DNA of 64,000 nt from Acidovorax soli (GCF_900107605.1 NZ_FNQJ01000003.1:225277-289276); one strand, 5' to 3'. Shown: positions 52,642-63,949, counted from the first letter of the stretch. Made by a program: numbers and translations. Notes: generated by a model from the sequence alone, not told the origin.

Positions 52642-54975
52642 TCACTCGCTGCGGGTCGGGACCAGCACTTCGCGCTGGCCGCTGGTGGTCAGTCCGCTCA
52701 CCAGGCCGGCCTTTTCCATGTCTTCGAGCAGCCGCGCCGAACGGTTGTAGCCAATGCGCAGCTTGCGCTGCACGTAGGAGATGCTGGCCTTGCGGTCCTT
52801 GAGCACCACTTCGACGGCCTGGTCGTACATGGGGTCTTTCTCGCCCCCATCGCCGCCGCCGTCCCCTGACAGATCACCGTCGCCGTCCACAGTTCCGCCT
52901 TCGAGCACGCCATCGATGTAGTCCGGCTCCCCTTGTTGCTTGAGGTAACTGACGACACGGTGCACTTCCTCGTCCGATACGAAGGCCCCATGCACACGGA
53001 TCGGCAGGCCCGTGCCGCTGGCCATGTAAAGCATGTCACCCATGCCCAGCAGGGCTTCGGCGCCCATCTGGTCGAGGATGGTGCGGCTGTCGATCTTGGA
53101 GCCTACCGAGAACGCGATGCGGGTGGGAATATTGGCCTTGATCAGGCCGGTGATCACATCCACGCTGGGGCGCTGCGTGGCCAGGATCAGGTGGATGCCG
53201 GCGGCGCGCGCCTTTTGCGCCAGGCGGGCGATCAGCTCTTCGATCTTCTTGCCCACCACCATCATCAGGTCGGCCAGCTCGTCAATGATGACCACGATGT
53301 GCGGCAGGCGCTGCAGCGGCTCGGGCTCCTCGGGCGTGAGGCTGAAAGGGTTGTAGATGAACTCCTCGCGCGCCATGGCCTCGTCGATCTTGGTGTTGTA
53401 ACCGGCCAGGTTGCGCACACCCAGCTTGCTCATGAGCTTGTAGCGGCGCTCCATCTCGCCCACGCACCAGTTCAGGCCGTGCGCGGCCTGCTTCATGTCG
53501 GTGACCACGGGAGCCAGCAGGTGCGGGATACCTTCGTAGACCGACATTTCCAGCATCTTGGGGTCGATCATCAAGAGGCGCACATCGCGCGCCTCGGCCT
53601 TGTACAAAAGCGAAAGGATCATCGCGTTGATCCCCACCGACTTGCCCGAGCCCGTGGTACCGGCCACCAGCACGTGTGGCATCTTGGCCAGGTCGGCCAC
53701 CACCGGGTTGCCCACGATGTCCTTGCCCAGGCCCATGGTGAGCATGCTCTTGGCCTCGTGGTAGACCTGCGAGCCCAGGATTTCGGACAGGCGGATGGAT
53801 TGGCGCTTGGCGTTGGGCAGCTCCAGCGCCATGTAGTTCTTGCCCGGGATGGTCTCCACCACGCGGATCGAGACCAGGCTGAGGGAGCGCGCCAGGTCCT
53901 TGGCCAGGCCGACGATCTGCGAACCTTTCACGCCGGTGGCGGGCTCGATCTCGTAACGCGTGATCACGGGGCCGGGCATGGCCGCGACCACGCGCACTTC
54001 CACGCCGAAGTCCTTGAGCTTCTTCTCGATGAGGCGGCTGGTCATCTCCAGCGTCTCGGGCGCCACGGTTTCCTGGCGCTGCAATGCGCTGTCGAGCAGA
54101 TCCACCAGCGGCAGCTTGCTGTCGGGCATTTCGGTGAACAGGGGTTTTTGCCGCTCTTTCACCACGCGGGCGCTCTGCGGCACATCCACCAGCACCGGCT
54201 CGATGATCTGCACCGGCTGCGGGTGATGTTCTTCGCTTTCGGTGCGTTCCTCCAGCACCACCACCGCGCGCTCACGCGCAGCCTTGCGGCCCACGGCCAC
54301 ATCCTTGGCCACTTCGCGCTGGGCGCGGCGCGACTGAACCAGGGCATCAATCCGCGCACCCAGCACCTCGGCCACATGCCCCCAGGAAAAGCGGAACACC
54401 AGCGCCACCCCCAGCACCAGCAGCACGATGCCCAGCAGGCCCGAGCCGGTAAAGCCCAGCCATTTCACGCTGGCAGGCCCCACAAGGTAGCCCAGCACGC
54501 CACCGGCATGCCCCGGCAGCAAGGCTTCGAGCCGGTACAGGCGCGACCATTCGAGCGCGGTGCTGGCGCCCATCAGCACCACCAGCCCGCCCCAGAACAA
54601 GGAACGCCGCACGACGGGACTGACGGCGCCCGCGGCTGCTTCGCCACCACGCATCCACCGCGCCAGCGAGGCAATCCAGGCACGCCCCCCTGCCGCCACA
54701 CACCACCACACCGAAAATCCCAGTGCGAAATAGCTGCCATCGGCCAGCCAGGCACCAAAACGCCCTGCCCAGTTGGCCACCAGTGGGTCGCCGCGCGTGC
54801 CCGAAGTGGACCAGGCAGCGTCCTGTGCGGAATAGCTGACCAGGGCCAGCAGCCAGAAAACCAGCGCCAAAAGGCCCACGACCAGGCCTATTTCGTGGCC
54901 AAAGCGGGCCGCACCGGTGCGAGGCGCAGACTTGGCCGAAGAAGATGCATTCAGGGTATTGAGGGAGTAGGTCAT
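52642..54975 (-). CDS. ftsK: DNA translocase FtsK
   Basis: A 777-residue septal DNA pump that clears chromosomes and activates XerCD recombination. Four to five membrane helices are in residues about 25-190. A short linker follows (about 200-290) instead of the very long one of E. coli. The motor domain has Walker [16 protein letters not shown] and Walker [14 protein letters not shown], with [15 protein letters not shown] between. The C-terminal winged-helix gamma domain (about 710-775, [21 protein letters not shown]) reads KOPS sites. A glycine/aspartate-rich stretch separates motor and gamma. Start at 54975. Divergent from trxB, upstream of lolA. Confidence 0.97.
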   Translation of the reverse strand: MTYSLNTLNASSSAKSAPRTGAARFGHEIGLVVGLLALVFWLLALVSYSAQDAAWSTSGTRGDPLVANWAGRFGAWLADGSYFALGFSVWWCVAAGGRAWIASLARWMRGGEAAAGAVSPVVRRSLFWGGLVVLMGASTALEWSRLYRLEALLPGHAGGVLGYLVGPASVKWLGFTGSGLLGIVLLVLGVALVFRFSWGHVAEVLGARIDALVQSRRAQREVAKDVAVGRKAARERAVVVLEERTESEEHHPQPVQIIEPVLVDVPQSARVVKERQKPLFTEMPDSKLPLVDLLDSALQRQETVAPETLEMTSRLIEKKLKDFGVEVRVVAAMPGPVITRYEIEPATGVKGSQIVGLAKDLARSLSLVSIRVVETIPGKNYMALELPNAKRQSIRLSEILGSQVYHEAKSMLTMGLGKDIVGNPVVADLAKMPHVLVAGTTGSGKSVGINAMILSLLYKAEARDVRLLMIDPKMLEMSVYEGIPHLLAPVVTDMKQAAHGLNWCVGEMERRYKLMSKLGVRNLAGYNTKIDEAMAREEFIYNPFSLTPEEPEPLQRLPHIVVIIDELADLMMVVGKKIEELIARLAQKARAAGIHLILATQRPSVDVITGLIKANIPTRIAFSVGSKIDSRTILDQMGAEALLGMGDMLYMASGTGLPIRVHGAFVSDEEVHRVVSYLKQQGEPDYIDGVLEGGTVDGDGDLSGDGGGDGGEKDPMYDQAVEVVLKDRKASISYVQRKLRIGYNRSARLLEDMEKAGLVSGLTTSGQREVLVPTRSE

Positions 54976-55151
54976 AAGCGTGCCGGACAAGCTTACCCCA
55001 TGCACGGCGGGGCTTGCCCCACCCCCCGCCGCCACGCTGCCACACCGCCACGCACGCTCACACTCTGTAACGCAAGTGACGCTATCTTGCTGTTTTGCCG
55101 CGACCACATGGCAGCCAGGACCCCGTCCCCCTTGATCCGGCAAGCAGTATC

Positions 55152-55180
55152 ATCAGGGCTTTTCCATGGGTTCTTACAAT
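55152..55180 (+). promoter_or_regulatory. Putative trxB promoter
   Basis: TACAAT at 55175-55180 lies 118 bases before the trxB start; the matching -35 (near 55152) is poor. The rest of the 323-base gap between ftsK and trxB contains no gene I can support. Confidence 0.4.
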
Positions 55181-55271
55181 CGCGCTGATTGATAAGGCGT
55201 CACCAGAAAAAGCCGCGCGCGGTGGATACTTCATGGCTGATTCCGCATTTTTTCAACAGCAGCTGCCTTGA

Positions 55272-56252
<981 letters not shown>

Positions 56253-56255
56253 CGA

Positions 56256-56335
56256 GGCGAAGGCCCCCACGCTCCGCCGCCGCGCGGGCCGCTGCCCCCG
56301 GGGGCTTTTTTGTCTTGGGGCGGCCCGGCGACAAA
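56256..56335 (+). repeat. Dispersed C-rich repeat / possible terminator after trxB
   Basis: GGCCCCCACGCTCCGCCGCC, then GCTGCCCCCGGGGGCTTTTT and TGTCTTGGGGCGGCCCGGCG. GCCCCC/GGGGGC followed by a T-run makes a plausible terminator for trxB. The order of elements matches 42515-42592. Confidence 0.65.
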
Positions 56336-56356
56336 AACTGGGCATCAGGCTATAAT
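56328..56356 (+). promoter_or_regulatory. Promoter of rpmB-rpmG
   Basis: GCGACA (56328-56333) and a perfect TATAAT (56351-56356) are 17 bases apart. The predicted leader before rpmB is about 150 bases, long enough for an autoregulatory structure, but I do not recognise a known ribosomal-protein leader motif. Confidence 0.7.
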
Positions 56357-56513
56357 CTGCGGCTTTGCTGAATTCGGCCCGCTTTGCGGCACCCCGAAAC
56401 AGCAAATCGGGTTACCGCCACCCTTTCTGGCGAGGTGAGGCCGCAAGCCATCCTGGGCAAACAAACAGCCCAGGGCTCAGCGAACGGCCGTTTATCAGTA
56501 TCGGAGTGTCCTC

Positions 56514-56747
56514 ATGGCACGCGTCTGCGACGTAACGGGCAAGAAGCCCATGACGGGGAACAATGTTTCCCACGCCAACAACAAAACCAAGCGCCGGTTC
56601 CTGCCGAACCTGCAATACCGCCGTTTCTGGGTCGAGACCGAAAACCGCTGGGTGCGCCTGCGTGTTTCGAGCGCTGCCCTGCGTTTGATCGACAAGAACG
56701 GTATCGACTCGGTGCTCGCAGACCTGCGTGCCCGTGGCCAGGCTTAA
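56514..56747 (+). CDS. rpmB: 50S ribosomal protein L28
   Basis: A 77-residue ribosomal protein with the standard [40 protein letters not shown] and [16 protein letters not shown] phrases. GGAG lies 6-9 bases before the ATG. It forms an operon with rpmG, 11 bases away. Confidence 0.98.
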   Translation: MARVCDVTGKKPMTGNNVSHANNKTKRRFLPNLQYRRFWVETENRWVRLRVSSAALRLIDKNGIDSVLADLRARGQA

Positions 56748-56758
56748 GGAGTAGCACC

Positions 56759-56929
56759 ATGGCAAGCAAAGGCGGACGCGACAAGATCAAGCTGGAATCC
56801 ACTGCGGGTACCGGCCACTTCTACACCACGACCAAGAACAAGAAGACCATGCCCGAGAAGATGCTGATCATGAAATTTGATCCCAAGGCTCGCAAGCATG
56901 TGGAATACAAGGAAATGAAGCTGAAGTAA
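56759..56929 (+). CDS. rpmG: 50S ribosomal protein L33
   Basis: A 56-residue ribosomal protein ([40 protein letters not shown]). It is the cysteine-free, zinc-independent form. AAGGAG lies 9-14 bases before the start. Followed by a terminator. Confidence 0.98.
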   Translation: MASKGGRDKIKLESTAGTGHFYTTTKNKKTMPEKMLIMKFDPKARKHVEYKEMKLK

Positions 56930-56949
56930 TCCAGCCTCAGGTCTTTCGG

Positions 56950-56984
56950 AAAAACCGCCCCGCCGCAAGGTTGGGCGGTTTTTT
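56950..56984 (+). terminator. Terminator after rpmG
   Basis: AAAACCGCCC and GGGCGGTTTT pair around a 12-base loop with flanking A- and T-runs. It starts 21 bases after rpmG. Confidence 0.92.
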
Positions 56985-57056
56985 CATGCCCGCAGGCGGG
57001 TGCAGGCCACGGGCGTGGCAAGGAGCCTGCATGCAGCTCAGGCGCTGGGCTGGCAC

Positions 57057-58271
57057 TCAGGCCTGCGCCGCACGCAGGCGCATCGAAAAATCACGCAGCA
57101 CGGCAATGCCGCTGTCCTCGGCCCGGCGGCACCAGGCCTGCAGGTCCGCCGTGAGCTGCTCGCGCGAGTGCGAAGTGTTGAGCCACAGCTGGCGCAGTTC
57201 TTCGCGCATGGAGATCATCTTGTCGAGCACCGGTGATGCGGCGCGCACCTGGGCCAATTGCGGCAGAACCACGGCAGGCACCTTCTCGACATCCCGGTGC
57301 AGCCAGCGCATGGCGACGTTCAGCACCGATGCATCGGCCTGGCGCGCCTGCAATGCGGCCATTTCGGCCTTGCAGGCCTGGCGCACACCGCGCGCATAGG
57401 CGGCCATGACCTCGTAGCGGTTGGCAATCAGGGCCTCCAGTGTCTTTGCATCGGCCACGGGTTTCACATCGCCCAGTTGCAATCGGGGTGGCACCTTCTT
57501 GACCGTGGCCCAGCCGATCGCCTGCATCAGGCGGATGTAGGCCCAGCCAATGTCCAACTCATAGGGCTTGATCGAGAACCTGGCCGACGTCGGATAGGTG
57601 TGGTGGTTGTTGTGCAGCTCCTCGCCACCAATGAGGATGCCCCAGGGCGAGAGATTGGTGCTGGCGTCCTGCGCCTCGAAGTTGCGGTAGCCCCAGTAGT
57701 GGCCCACGCCGTTGACCACGCCAGCCGCCCAGAAGGGAATCCAGGCCATCTGCACCGCCCACACGGCTGCGCCGAGCGCGCCAAACAGGGCCAGATCCAG
57801 GACCAGCATGAGCGCCACCCCCTGCCAGCGCAAGCGGCTGTATAGATTGCGCTCGATCCAGTCATTGGGCGTGCCGTGGCCGAACTTCTGGATCGTTTCC
57901 ATATTCGTCGACTCGGCGCGGTACAGCTCGGCGCCACGCCACATCACGGTGCCAAGGCCGCGTGTCTGGGGGCTGTGGGGATCGTCCACGGTTTCGCATC
58001 TGGCGTGGTGCTTGCGGTGGATGGCCACCCATTCCCGGGTGACCATGCCCGTGGCTATCCACAGCCAGAAACGGAAAAAATGCGCTGGAATGGGATGCAG
58101 GTCCAGCGCACGGTGCGCCTGGGCGCGGTGCAGGAAAATCGTGACCGCGGCAATGGTGATGTGGGTGGTGGCCAGGGTGTACAGCACGATCTGCCACCAG
58201 GCCAGGCCCCACAAGCCATGGGCCAGCCAATCCATGGCGGCGTTCAGGGCCACCCCATCCGGCAACAGCAT
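57057..58271 (-). CDS. Membrane fatty-acyl desaturase (delta-9 type)
   Basis: A 404-residue membrane di-iron desaturase that introduces a double bond into acyl-CoA or lipid acyl chains. The three histidine boxes are HRAQAHRA, HRKHHARCE and GGEELHNNHHTYP. Membrane segments flank the first box and lie between boxes two and three. The C-terminal about 130 residues are a helical extension, longer than in minimal desaturases. Start at 58271 with GGAG 9 bases upstream. A single gene facing the rpmG terminator. Confidence 0.9.
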   Translation of the reverse strand: MLLPDGVALNAAMDWLAHGLWGLAWWQIVLYTLATTHITIAAVTIFLHRAQAHRALDLHPIPAHFFRFWLWIATGMVTREWVAIHRKHHARCETVDDPHSPQTRGLGTVMWRGAELYRAESTNMETIQKFGHGTPNDWIERNLYSRLRWQGVALMLVLDLALFGALGAAVWAVQMAWIPFWAAGVVNGVGHYWGYRNFEAQDASTNLSPWGILIGGEELHNNHHTYPTSARFSIKPYELDIGWAYIRLMQAIGWATVKKVPPRLQLGDVKPVADAKTLEALIANRYEVMAAYARGVRQACKAEMAALQARQADASVLNVAMRWLHRDVEKVPAVVLPQLAQVRAASPVLDKMISMREELRQLWLNTSHSREQLTADLQAWCRRAEDSGIAVLRDFSMRLRAAQA

Positions 58272-58351
58272 GTTCAAGACTCCTTGTTTCCCATACCCCA
58301 TCCACCACGCCCCACGGCCGCTGGTGCGGAAATACCGCGTCCCGCTGCGGT

Positions 58352-59626
58352 TCAGCCCTTTTTGACCCAGACCGCCGCGAAAAATCCGTCGGTCTGGTGG
58401 ACATGGGGCCACAAACGCAAATAACCACTGCCGGTATCACCACCGCTGCACAGCCCCCTGGCGCCCTCCACCTTGAGTTGCTCCAGCAATTCACCGGCGT
58501 CCAGCAGGCGGAAGTCCGTGTGCGCGGCGCTGAAAGCCTCGGCAATGGCCTCATTTTCCTGCGGCAGGATGCTGCAGGTGGCATACACCAGCCGTCCGCC
58601 CGGCTTGAGCAGGCGGGCGGCGCTGTCCAGAATGGCCGTTTGCTTGACCACCAGTTCGTCCACCGCCTTGGGCGACTGGCGCCACTTGAGATCGGGGTTG
58701 CGGCGCAGCGTGCCCAGGCCCGAGCAGGGTGCGTCCACCAGCACGCGGTCGATCTTGCCGGCCAGGCGCTTGATGCGCTCGTCCCGCTCGTGGGCGATGG
58801 CTGCCGGGTGCACATTCGACAGGCCGCTGCGCGCCAGCCGCGGCTTGAGCGCATCGAGCCGGTGGGCCGACACGTCAAACGCATACAGGCGGCCGGTGCT
58901 GCGCATGCTGGCGCCAATGGCCAGCGTCTTGCCGCCCGCGCCCGCGCAAAAATCCACCACCATCTCGCCGCGCTTGGCGTCCAGCAGCAGGGCCAGCAAC
59001 TGCGAGCCCTCGTCCTGCACCTCGATGGCGCCGCGCGTGAACGCATCGAGCTTGGTCAGCGCAGGCTTGTCGTCCACGCGCAGGCCCCAGGGCGAATACG
59101 GCGCGGGATGCGCCTTGATACCGGCCTTGGCCAGCTCCTTTTGCACATCGGCGCGCTTGTCCTTGAGCGCATTGACACGCAGGTCCAGTGGCGCGCTCTG
59201 TGCCAGGCTCTCCACCAGCGGCCAGAAACCCTCCCCCAGCTGGTCCTTGAGGGGCTTGACCAGCCATTCGGGCAGGTTGTGGCGATGGCGCTCCATCAGG
59301 TCATCCACTGTGACCGCATCACACTGGTCCAGCCAGTTCTTCTCCTGATCGGTCAGCGCGCTCTTGAGAAAATCGCGCGGGCCATGAAAGCCGAGGATGG
59401 CCAGGCGGCGCTCCTTGGGGCCCGAGCCCGAGGGCGCCATGTGGTCGAACAGCAGCTTCTTGCGCAGCACGGTGTAAACCGTCTCGGCCAGCGTGGCACG
59501 TTCGCGGGGGCCCAGGCCCCGGTTATCGCGGAAGAATCGTGACACCACCGCGTCGGCGGGGTGTTCAAACGTAAGGGTGAGCCTGACAAGTTCGGCGCAG
59601 GCGTCGAGAAGGACTTTGGGATGCAT
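58352..59626 (-). CDS. RsmB/NOP-family RNA cytosine-C5 methyltransferase
   Basis: A 424-residue SAM-dependent methyltransferase. An N-terminal NusB-like helical part (about 1-130) precedes the catalytic domain. The SAM site is VVDFCAGAGGKTLAIGA. The catalytic cysteine pair lies in VDAPCSGLGTLRRNPDLKWR and VYATCSILPQENE. These enzymes methylate cytosine in 16S rRNA or other RNA (RsmB acts at C967). Whether this is RsmB itself or a paralogue is not certain, since the N-terminal part is shorter than usual. The start at 59626 has GACAAT just upstream and no Shine-Dalgarno sequence. Confidence 0.9.
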   Translation of the reverse strand: MHPKVLLDACAELVRLTLTFEHPADAVVSRFFRDNRGLGPRERATLAETVYTVLRKKLLFDHMAPSGSGPKERRLAILGFHGPRDFLKSALTDQEKNWLDQCDAVTVDDLMERHRHNLPEWLVKPLKDQLGEGFWPLVESLAQSAPLDLRVNALKDKRADVQKELAKAGIKAHPAPYSPWGLRVDDKPALTKLDAFTRGAIEVQDEGSQLLALLLDAKRGEMVVDFCAGAGGKTLAIGASMRSTGRLYAFDVSAHRLDALKPRLARSGLSNVHPAAIAHERDERIKRLAGKIDRVLVDAPCSGLGTLRRNPDLKWRQSPKAVDELVVKQTAILDSAARLLKPGGRLVYATCSILPQENEAIAEAFSAAHTDFRLLDAGELLEQLKVEGARGLCSGGDTGSGYLRLWPHVHQTDGFFAAVWVKKG

Positions 59627-59812
59627 GCCCCGATTGTCCCACCGACACCCTGATCGGTGCATGCACCTCACCCCGAGACGCAGCGGCACAGCGGCCCTTC
59701 TGCGTCAGCCGGCACTGCCGCAGCCGCCTGCGGGACGGCTCGTTGCGAGCGCACCAGGCGCGCACAATCTGCGCCTCCCCTCTGTACTGCTCTGATTCAC
59801 CGCCCTTCCCCC

Positions 59813-60073
59813 ATGACCGACGAAGACCTGCCCGCACTCATCCGCACGCCACCTGGCCTGTACCGCCACTACAAGGGAATGCTCTATCAGGTGATCGACA
59901 CCGTGCGCCACAGCGAGACGCTGGAGCCCATGACGCTGTACCGCGCGCTTTACGGCCAGCGGGGCCTGTGGGTGCGCCCTGCAGCCATGTTTCTGGAAAA
60001 CGTTTCGGTGGATGGGCAGTTGCGGCCCCGCTTTGAGCGCTGCAGCGATGCGACCCCTGACATGGAGAGCTGA
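59813..60073 (+). CDS. DUF1653 protein
   Basis: An 86-residue protein whose centre PPGLYRHYKGMLYQVIDTVR plus HSETLEPMTLYRALYG is the DUF1653 signature (GxYxHYKGxxYxVxxxxxHSETxE). It ends with RPAAMFLENVSVDG. Function unknown; some homologues lie near DNA-metabolism genes. It stands alone between the RsmB-like gene and purN. Confidence 0.88.
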   Translation: MTDEDLPALIRTPPGLYRHYKGMLYQVIDTVRHSETLEPMTLYRALYGQRGLWVRPAAMFLENVSVDGQLRPRFERCSDATPDMES

Positions 60074-60094
60074 CCCTCCGTTGCGCCAACGCAG

Positions 60095-60676
60095 TTACAA
60101 GGCTTGCACCAGCGCCCGCACAGCGCGCGGGTAGATCACATGTTCCTGGGTGAGCACACGCGCCGCCAGCGTATCGGCCGTGTCCCCCGGCAGCACAGGC
60201 ACCACGGCCTGGTCCAGGATCGGGCCCACGTCCAGTTCGGCCGTCACCTGGTGCACCGTCACACCGGCAAACCTGCAGCCCGCATCAATGGCGCGCTGGT
60301 GCGTGTGCAGCCCGGTGAAAGCCGGCAGCAGCGAGGGGTGGATGTTGATGAGCCGCCCCGCGTAATGCGCCACAAAACCCGGTGTGAGGATGCGCATGAA
60401 CCCGGCCAGCACCACCAGGGCGGGCTGATGGCGGTCGATGGTGGCGGCCAGTTCGGCGTCAAAGGCCTCGCGGCTGGCAAAGGCCTTGTGGTCCAGCACC
60501 TCGGTGGCAATGCCCTGCGCGCGGGCAAAAACCAGCCCGCCGGCATCGGCTTTGTTGCTGACCACGGCGGCCACGCGCGCGCCATAGCGCTGCTCCCAGT
60601 TTTCCTGCTGCGCGGTTCGGACGATGGTGGCCATGTTGGAGCCGCCGCCAGAGATCAAAATCACAATGTTTTTCAT
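60095..60676 (-). CDS. purN: Phosphoribosylglycinamide formyltransferase
   Basis: A 193-residue enzyme that adds the first formyl group in purine synthesis using 10-formyl-THF. The phosphate site ISGGGSNM is at residues 7-14. The catalytic region [20 protein letters not shown] has the asparagine and histidine, [20 protein letters not shown] follows, and the final aspartate is in [14 protein letters not shown]. Start ATG 60676. GATAAT lies 8 bases upstream without a Shine-Dalgarno sequence. Divergent from the YceH gene with 20 bases between starts. Confidence 0.96.
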   Translation of the reverse strand: MKNIVILISGGGSNMATIVRTAQQENWEQRYGARVAAVVSNKADAGGLVFARAQGIATEVLDHKAFASREAFDAELAATIDRHQPALVVLAGFMRILTPGFVAHYAGRLINIHPSLLPAFTGLHTHQRAIDAGCRFAGVTVHQVTAELDVGPILDQAVVPVLPGDTADTLAARVLTQEHVIYPRAVRALVQAL

Positions 60677-60696
60677 TGCCTGCAATTATCCCCGCC

Positions 60697-61398
60697 ATGC
60701 CGTTCGACCCTCGTACCCGCCCCCTCACACCCCAAGAAGCCCGCGTGCTCGCCACCCTGATGGAGAAGGCCCGCACCGTGCCCGACAGCTACCCCATGTC
60801 GCTCAACGGCCTGCTGACCGGCTGCAACCAGAAGACCAGCCGCGACCCGGTGATGCAGCTGAGCGATGCCCAGGCGCAGGAAGCGTTGGATTCGCTCAAG
60901 CTGCTGAGCCTGGCGTTCGAGAGCAGCGGCAACCGCACCACCCGCTGGGAGCACAACTTCCAGCGCGGCGTGGGCGTGCCCGAGCAGTCGGCGGTGCTGC
61001 TGGGCCTCTTGATGCTGCGCGGCCCGCAGACGGCGGGCGAGCTGCGCATCAACGCCGAGCGCTGGTACCGCTTTGCCGACATCTCCTCGGTAGAAGCCTT
61101 TCTGGACGAACTGCAGGAGCGCAGCGCCGAAAAAGGCGGCCCGCTGGTCGTGCAGCTGCCCCGCGCGCCCGGCGCCCGTGAGCAGCGCTGGGCGCATTTG
61201 ATGTGCGGGCCCGTGGACACCACCCCCAGCCATGTGCCCGCAGGCAGTGTGGGCTCAGCCCCGTCGCCCGCCCTGCAGGCCCGTGTGGATGCCCTGGAGG
61301 CCGAAGTGGCCATCCTCCGAAATACCGTGCAGCGGCTGTGTTCCGAACTGGGCATTTCCCCTGACTTCAGTCCAATGTCGCCACCCGGACAGGAGTGA
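60697..61398 (+). CDS. YceH/DUF480-family protein
   Basis: A 233-residue protein of the UPF0502 (YceH) family with two winged-helix-like modules. The typical opening is [20 protein letters not shown], then [20 protein letters not shown] and [21 protein letters not shown] coiled-coil-like tail ([20 protein letters not shown]) follows. Function unknown. Divergent from purN, with an extremely short shared promoter region. Confidence 0.92.
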   Translation: MPFDPRTRPLTPQEARVLATLMEKARTVPDSYPMSLNGLLTGCNQKTSRDPVMQLSDAQAQEALDSLKLLSLAFESSGNRTTRWEHNFQRGVGVPEQSAVLLGLLMLRGPQTAGELRINAERWYRFADISSVEAFLDELQERSAEKGGPLVVQLPRAPGAREQRWAHLMCGPVDTTPSHVPAGSVGSAPSPALQARVDALEAEVAILRNTVQRLCSELGISPDFSPMSPPGQE

Positions 61399-61444
61399 AA
61401 CGAACGCCCGTGCTACAACAGCGGAATCATTTGGAGACAAACCG

Positions 61445-62626
61445 ATGGATCTCGCATTCACACCCGAAGAACAGGCCTTCCGCGAAGAAGTTCGCGCATG
61501 GGTTCACGCCCACCTGCCCAAGGAAATTTCCCACAAGGTGCACAACGCCCTGCGCCTGACCCGCACCGACATGCAGGGTTGGGCCAAGATTTTGGGCCAA
61601 AAGGGCTGGCTCGGTTTTGGCTGGCCGAAGGAGTTTGGCGGCCCCGGCTGGACGGCCGTGCAAAAGCACCTGTTTGAAGAAGAATGCGCCCTCGCCGGCG
61701 CACCCCGCATCATCCCCTTCGGCCCGGTGATGGTAGCCCCGGTGATCATGGCGTTTGGCAATGCCGAGCAGCAAAAGCGCTTCTTGCCCGGCATCGCCAG
61801 CGGCGAAGTGTGGTGGAGCCAGGGCTACAGCGAACCGGGCTCGGGCTCGGACCTGGCCAGCGTCAAGACCCGCGCCGAGCGCGTGGGCGACAAATACATC
61901 GTCAACGGCCAGAAGACCTGGACCACGCTGGGCCAGCACGGCGACTGGATGTTCAACCTGGTGCGCACCAGTACCGAGGGCAAGCCGCAGACCGGCATCT
62001 CCTTCCTGCTGCTGGACATGAAGTCCAAGGGCGTGACCGTGCGCCCCATCAAGCTGCTGGACGGCGAGTGTGAAGTCAATGAAGTGTTCTTCGACAACGT
62101 CGAGGTGCCTGCCGAGAACCTGATCGGTGAAGAGAACAAGGGCTGGACCTACGCCAAGCACCTGCTGAGCCACGAGCGCACCAACATCGCCGACGTGAAC
62201 CGCAGCAAGCGCGAGCTGGAGCGCCTGAAGCGCATCGCCCGGGCCGAAGGCGTGTGGGAGGACCAACGTTTCCGCGACCAGATCGCGCTGCTGGAAGTGG
62301 ACATCGTGGCGCTGGAAATGCTGGTGCTGCGCGTGCTATCCAACGAGAAGTCGGGCAAGAACTCGCTCGACATCGCCGGCCTGCTCAAGATCAAGGGCAG
62401 CGAGATCCAGCAGCGCTACGCCGAGCTGATGATGCTGGCCGCAGGCCCCTTTGCCATGCCCTTCATCGAAGAAGCCATGGAAGCCGGCTGGCAGGGCAAC
62501 TTCCCCGGCGGCGTCACCGCCAACGCGCCGCTGGCATCCACTTACTTCAACCTGCGCAAGACCACCATCTACGGTGGCTCGAACGAGGTCCAACGCAACA
62601 TCGTGGCGCAGACCGTTCTGGGCTGA
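61445..62626 (+). CDS. Acyl-CoA dehydrogenase, large-subunit type (PimC-like)
   Basis: A 393-residue FAD acyl-CoA dehydrogenase. It opens MDLAFTPEEQAFREEVRAWV and contains the FAD/substrate phrases GYSEPGSGSDLASVKTRAER, KTWTTLGQHGDWMFNLVRTS and TIYGGSNEVQRNIVAQTVLG. The pattern and the following shorter homologue resemble pimeloyl-CoA dehydrogenase large and small subunits, which act as a heteromer on dicarboxylic or branched acyl-CoAs. It is separated from the second gene by 129 bases that include a C-rich repeat. Substrate not determined. Confidence 0.9.
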   Translation: MDLAFTPEEQAFREEVRAWVHAHLPKEISHKVHNALRLTRTDMQGWAKILGQKGWLGFGWPKEFGGPGWTAVQKHLFEEECALAGAPRIIPFGPVMVAPVIMAFGNAEQQKRFLPGIASGEVWWSQGYSEPGSGSDLASVKTRAERVGDKYIVNGQKTWTTLGQHGDWMFNLVRTSTEGKPQTGISFLLLDMKSKGVTVRPIKLLDGECEVNEVFFDNVEVPAENLIGEENKGWTYAKHLLSHERTNIADVNRSKRELERLKRIARAEGVWEDQRFRDQIALLEVDIVALEMLVLRVLSNEKSGKNSLDIAGLLKIKGSEIQQRYAELMMLAAGPFAMPFIEEAMEAGWQGNFPGGVTANAPLASTYFNLRKTTIYGGSNEVQRNIVAQTVLG

Positions 62627-62755
62627 CGCCCAGTACGGTCCGCGCCTTGCGCGACAGAACTGCTCCCCCGTGCCCCCTCCGGGAGGGGGTTCCCGATAGA
62701 GCTTCGCTGGTTGTTGAGGGCGCCACGGCGCCACAACCAGCACAAGGAGAGACAC

Positions 62756-63871
62756 ATGGATTTCGATTTTTCTGACGACCAGGAACAGCTGCGCGACGCC
62801 GTGCGCAAGTGGGTGGACAAGGGCTACACGTTCGAGCGCCGCCGCGCTGCCGTAGCCGCGGGTGGTTTTGACCGCGCCGCCTGGAACGAACTGGCCGAGC
62901 TGGGCCTGACCGCACTCACCGTGCCCGAAGCGCACGACGGCATGGGCCAGGGCGCGATCGACGCCATGGTGGTGGCCGAAGAACTGGGCCGCGGCATTGT
63001 GCTGGAGCCCATTGCCCAGGCCTTCATCGCCTGCAGCGTGCTGTCGCACTACGCACCGGCCGACATGCAATCGGCCTGGCTGCCCCGCGTGGCCAGCGGC
63101 GAGGCGCTGGTGGTACTGGCGCAGCAGGAGCGCAAGGCGCGCTACCGCTTGAACGTTTGCGAGGCAAAAGCGATTCAAGCGCAATCGGGACATTTGCTGA
63201 CAGCTACCAAAAGCATAGTACCCGCCGGGGACAAGGCCGATGCGTTCATCGTGCCTGCACAGTTGGACGGCAAAATCGTCCTTTTCCTGGTCGAGCGCAC
63301 TGCCAGCGGCGTGACCACCCACGGCTACGTCACGCAAGACGGCAGCCGCGCTGCTGAAGTGCAGCTCGCCAACGCCCCTGCCACGCTCATCACCACCGAT
63401 GGCCTGGCCGCGCTGGAGCTGGCCGTGGACACCGGCATCGCCGCCACCTGCGCCGAAGCCGTGGGCGTGATGGGCAAGACCGTCGCCATCACCGTCGAAT
63501 ACATGAACCAGCGCAAGCAGTTCGGCGTGTTCATTGCCAGCTTCCAGGCGCTGCGCCACCGCGTGGCCGACATGAAGATGCAGCTGGAGCTGGCCCGCTC
63601 GATGAGCTACTACGCCAGCCTCAAGCTCGGCGCGCCCGCGGACGAACGCCGCCGCGCCATGGCCCGCGCCAAGGTGCAGCTGGGCCAGTCCATGCGCTTC
63701 GTGGGCCAGCAGGCCGTGCAACTGCATGGTGGCATCGGCGTGACGGACGAATACATCGTGAGCCACTACTTCAAGAAGCTCACCCAACTCGAAGTGGCTT
63801 TTGGCGACACGCTGCACCACCTGGGTGAAGTGTCGGCGCGCATGCAGGACACCGCGGGTGTGTTTGCCTGA
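62756..63871 (+). CDS. Acyl-CoA dehydrogenase, small-subunit type (PimD-like)
   Basis: A 371-residue partner acyl-CoA dehydrogenase. It opens MDFDFSDDQEQLRDAVRKWV and has AKSIVPAGDKADAFIVPAQL, EYMNQRKQFGVFIASFQALR (the QFG...FQALxHR motif) and the C-terminal QLHGGIGVTDEYIVSHYFKK. Residues about 140-157 (CEAKAIQAQSGHLLTATKSI) are coded by DNA resembling the dispersed repeat. AAGGAG lies 9-14 bases before the ATG at 62756. It probably forms a heteromer with the upstream product. Confidence 0.9.
   Translation: MDFDFSDDQEQLRDAVRKWVDKGYTFERRRAAVAAGGFDRAAWNELAELGLTALTVPEAHDGMGQGAIDAMVVAEELGRGIVLEPIAQAFIACSVLSHYAPADMQSAWLPRVASGEALVVLAQQERKARYRLNVCEAKAIQAQSGHLLTATKSIVPAGDKADAFIVPAQLDGKIVLFLVERTASGVTTHGYVTQDGSRAAEVQLANAPATLITTDGLAALELAVDTGIAATCAEAVGVMGKTVAITVEYMNQRKQFGVFIASFQALRHRVADMKMQLELARSMSYYASLKLGAPADERRRAMARAKVQLGQSMRFVGQQAVQLHGGIGVTDEYIVSHYFKKLTQLEVAFGDTLHHLGEVSARMQDTAGVFA
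63156..63218 (+). repeat. Repeat-like segment inside the second acyl-CoA dehydrogenase
   Basis: GTTTGCGAGGCAAAAGCGAT, TCAAGCGCAATCGGGACATT and TGCTGACAGCTACCAAAAGC. AAGCGCAA and GACAGCTACCAAAA resemble the two cores of the dispersed repeat, but the match is weaker than in rarA or lolA. Confidence 0.4.
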
Positions 63872-63949
63872 GGCCAGGTTCCCGCCGCCCGAAAAACCGC
63901 CTTCGGGCCAATGCCAGTCAGTTAAGCTTGGCTTGATCTGATTGGCAGT

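Noticed and set aside
55233..55271. Twelve-codon open frame (MADSAFFQQQLP) before trxB as a leader peptide.
   Set aside because: No ribosome-binding site and no regulatory codon run or terminator next to it.
56357..56513. Ribosomal-protein autoregulatory leader before rpmB.
   Set aside because: The leader is long enough, but no structure I know could be assigned with confidence.
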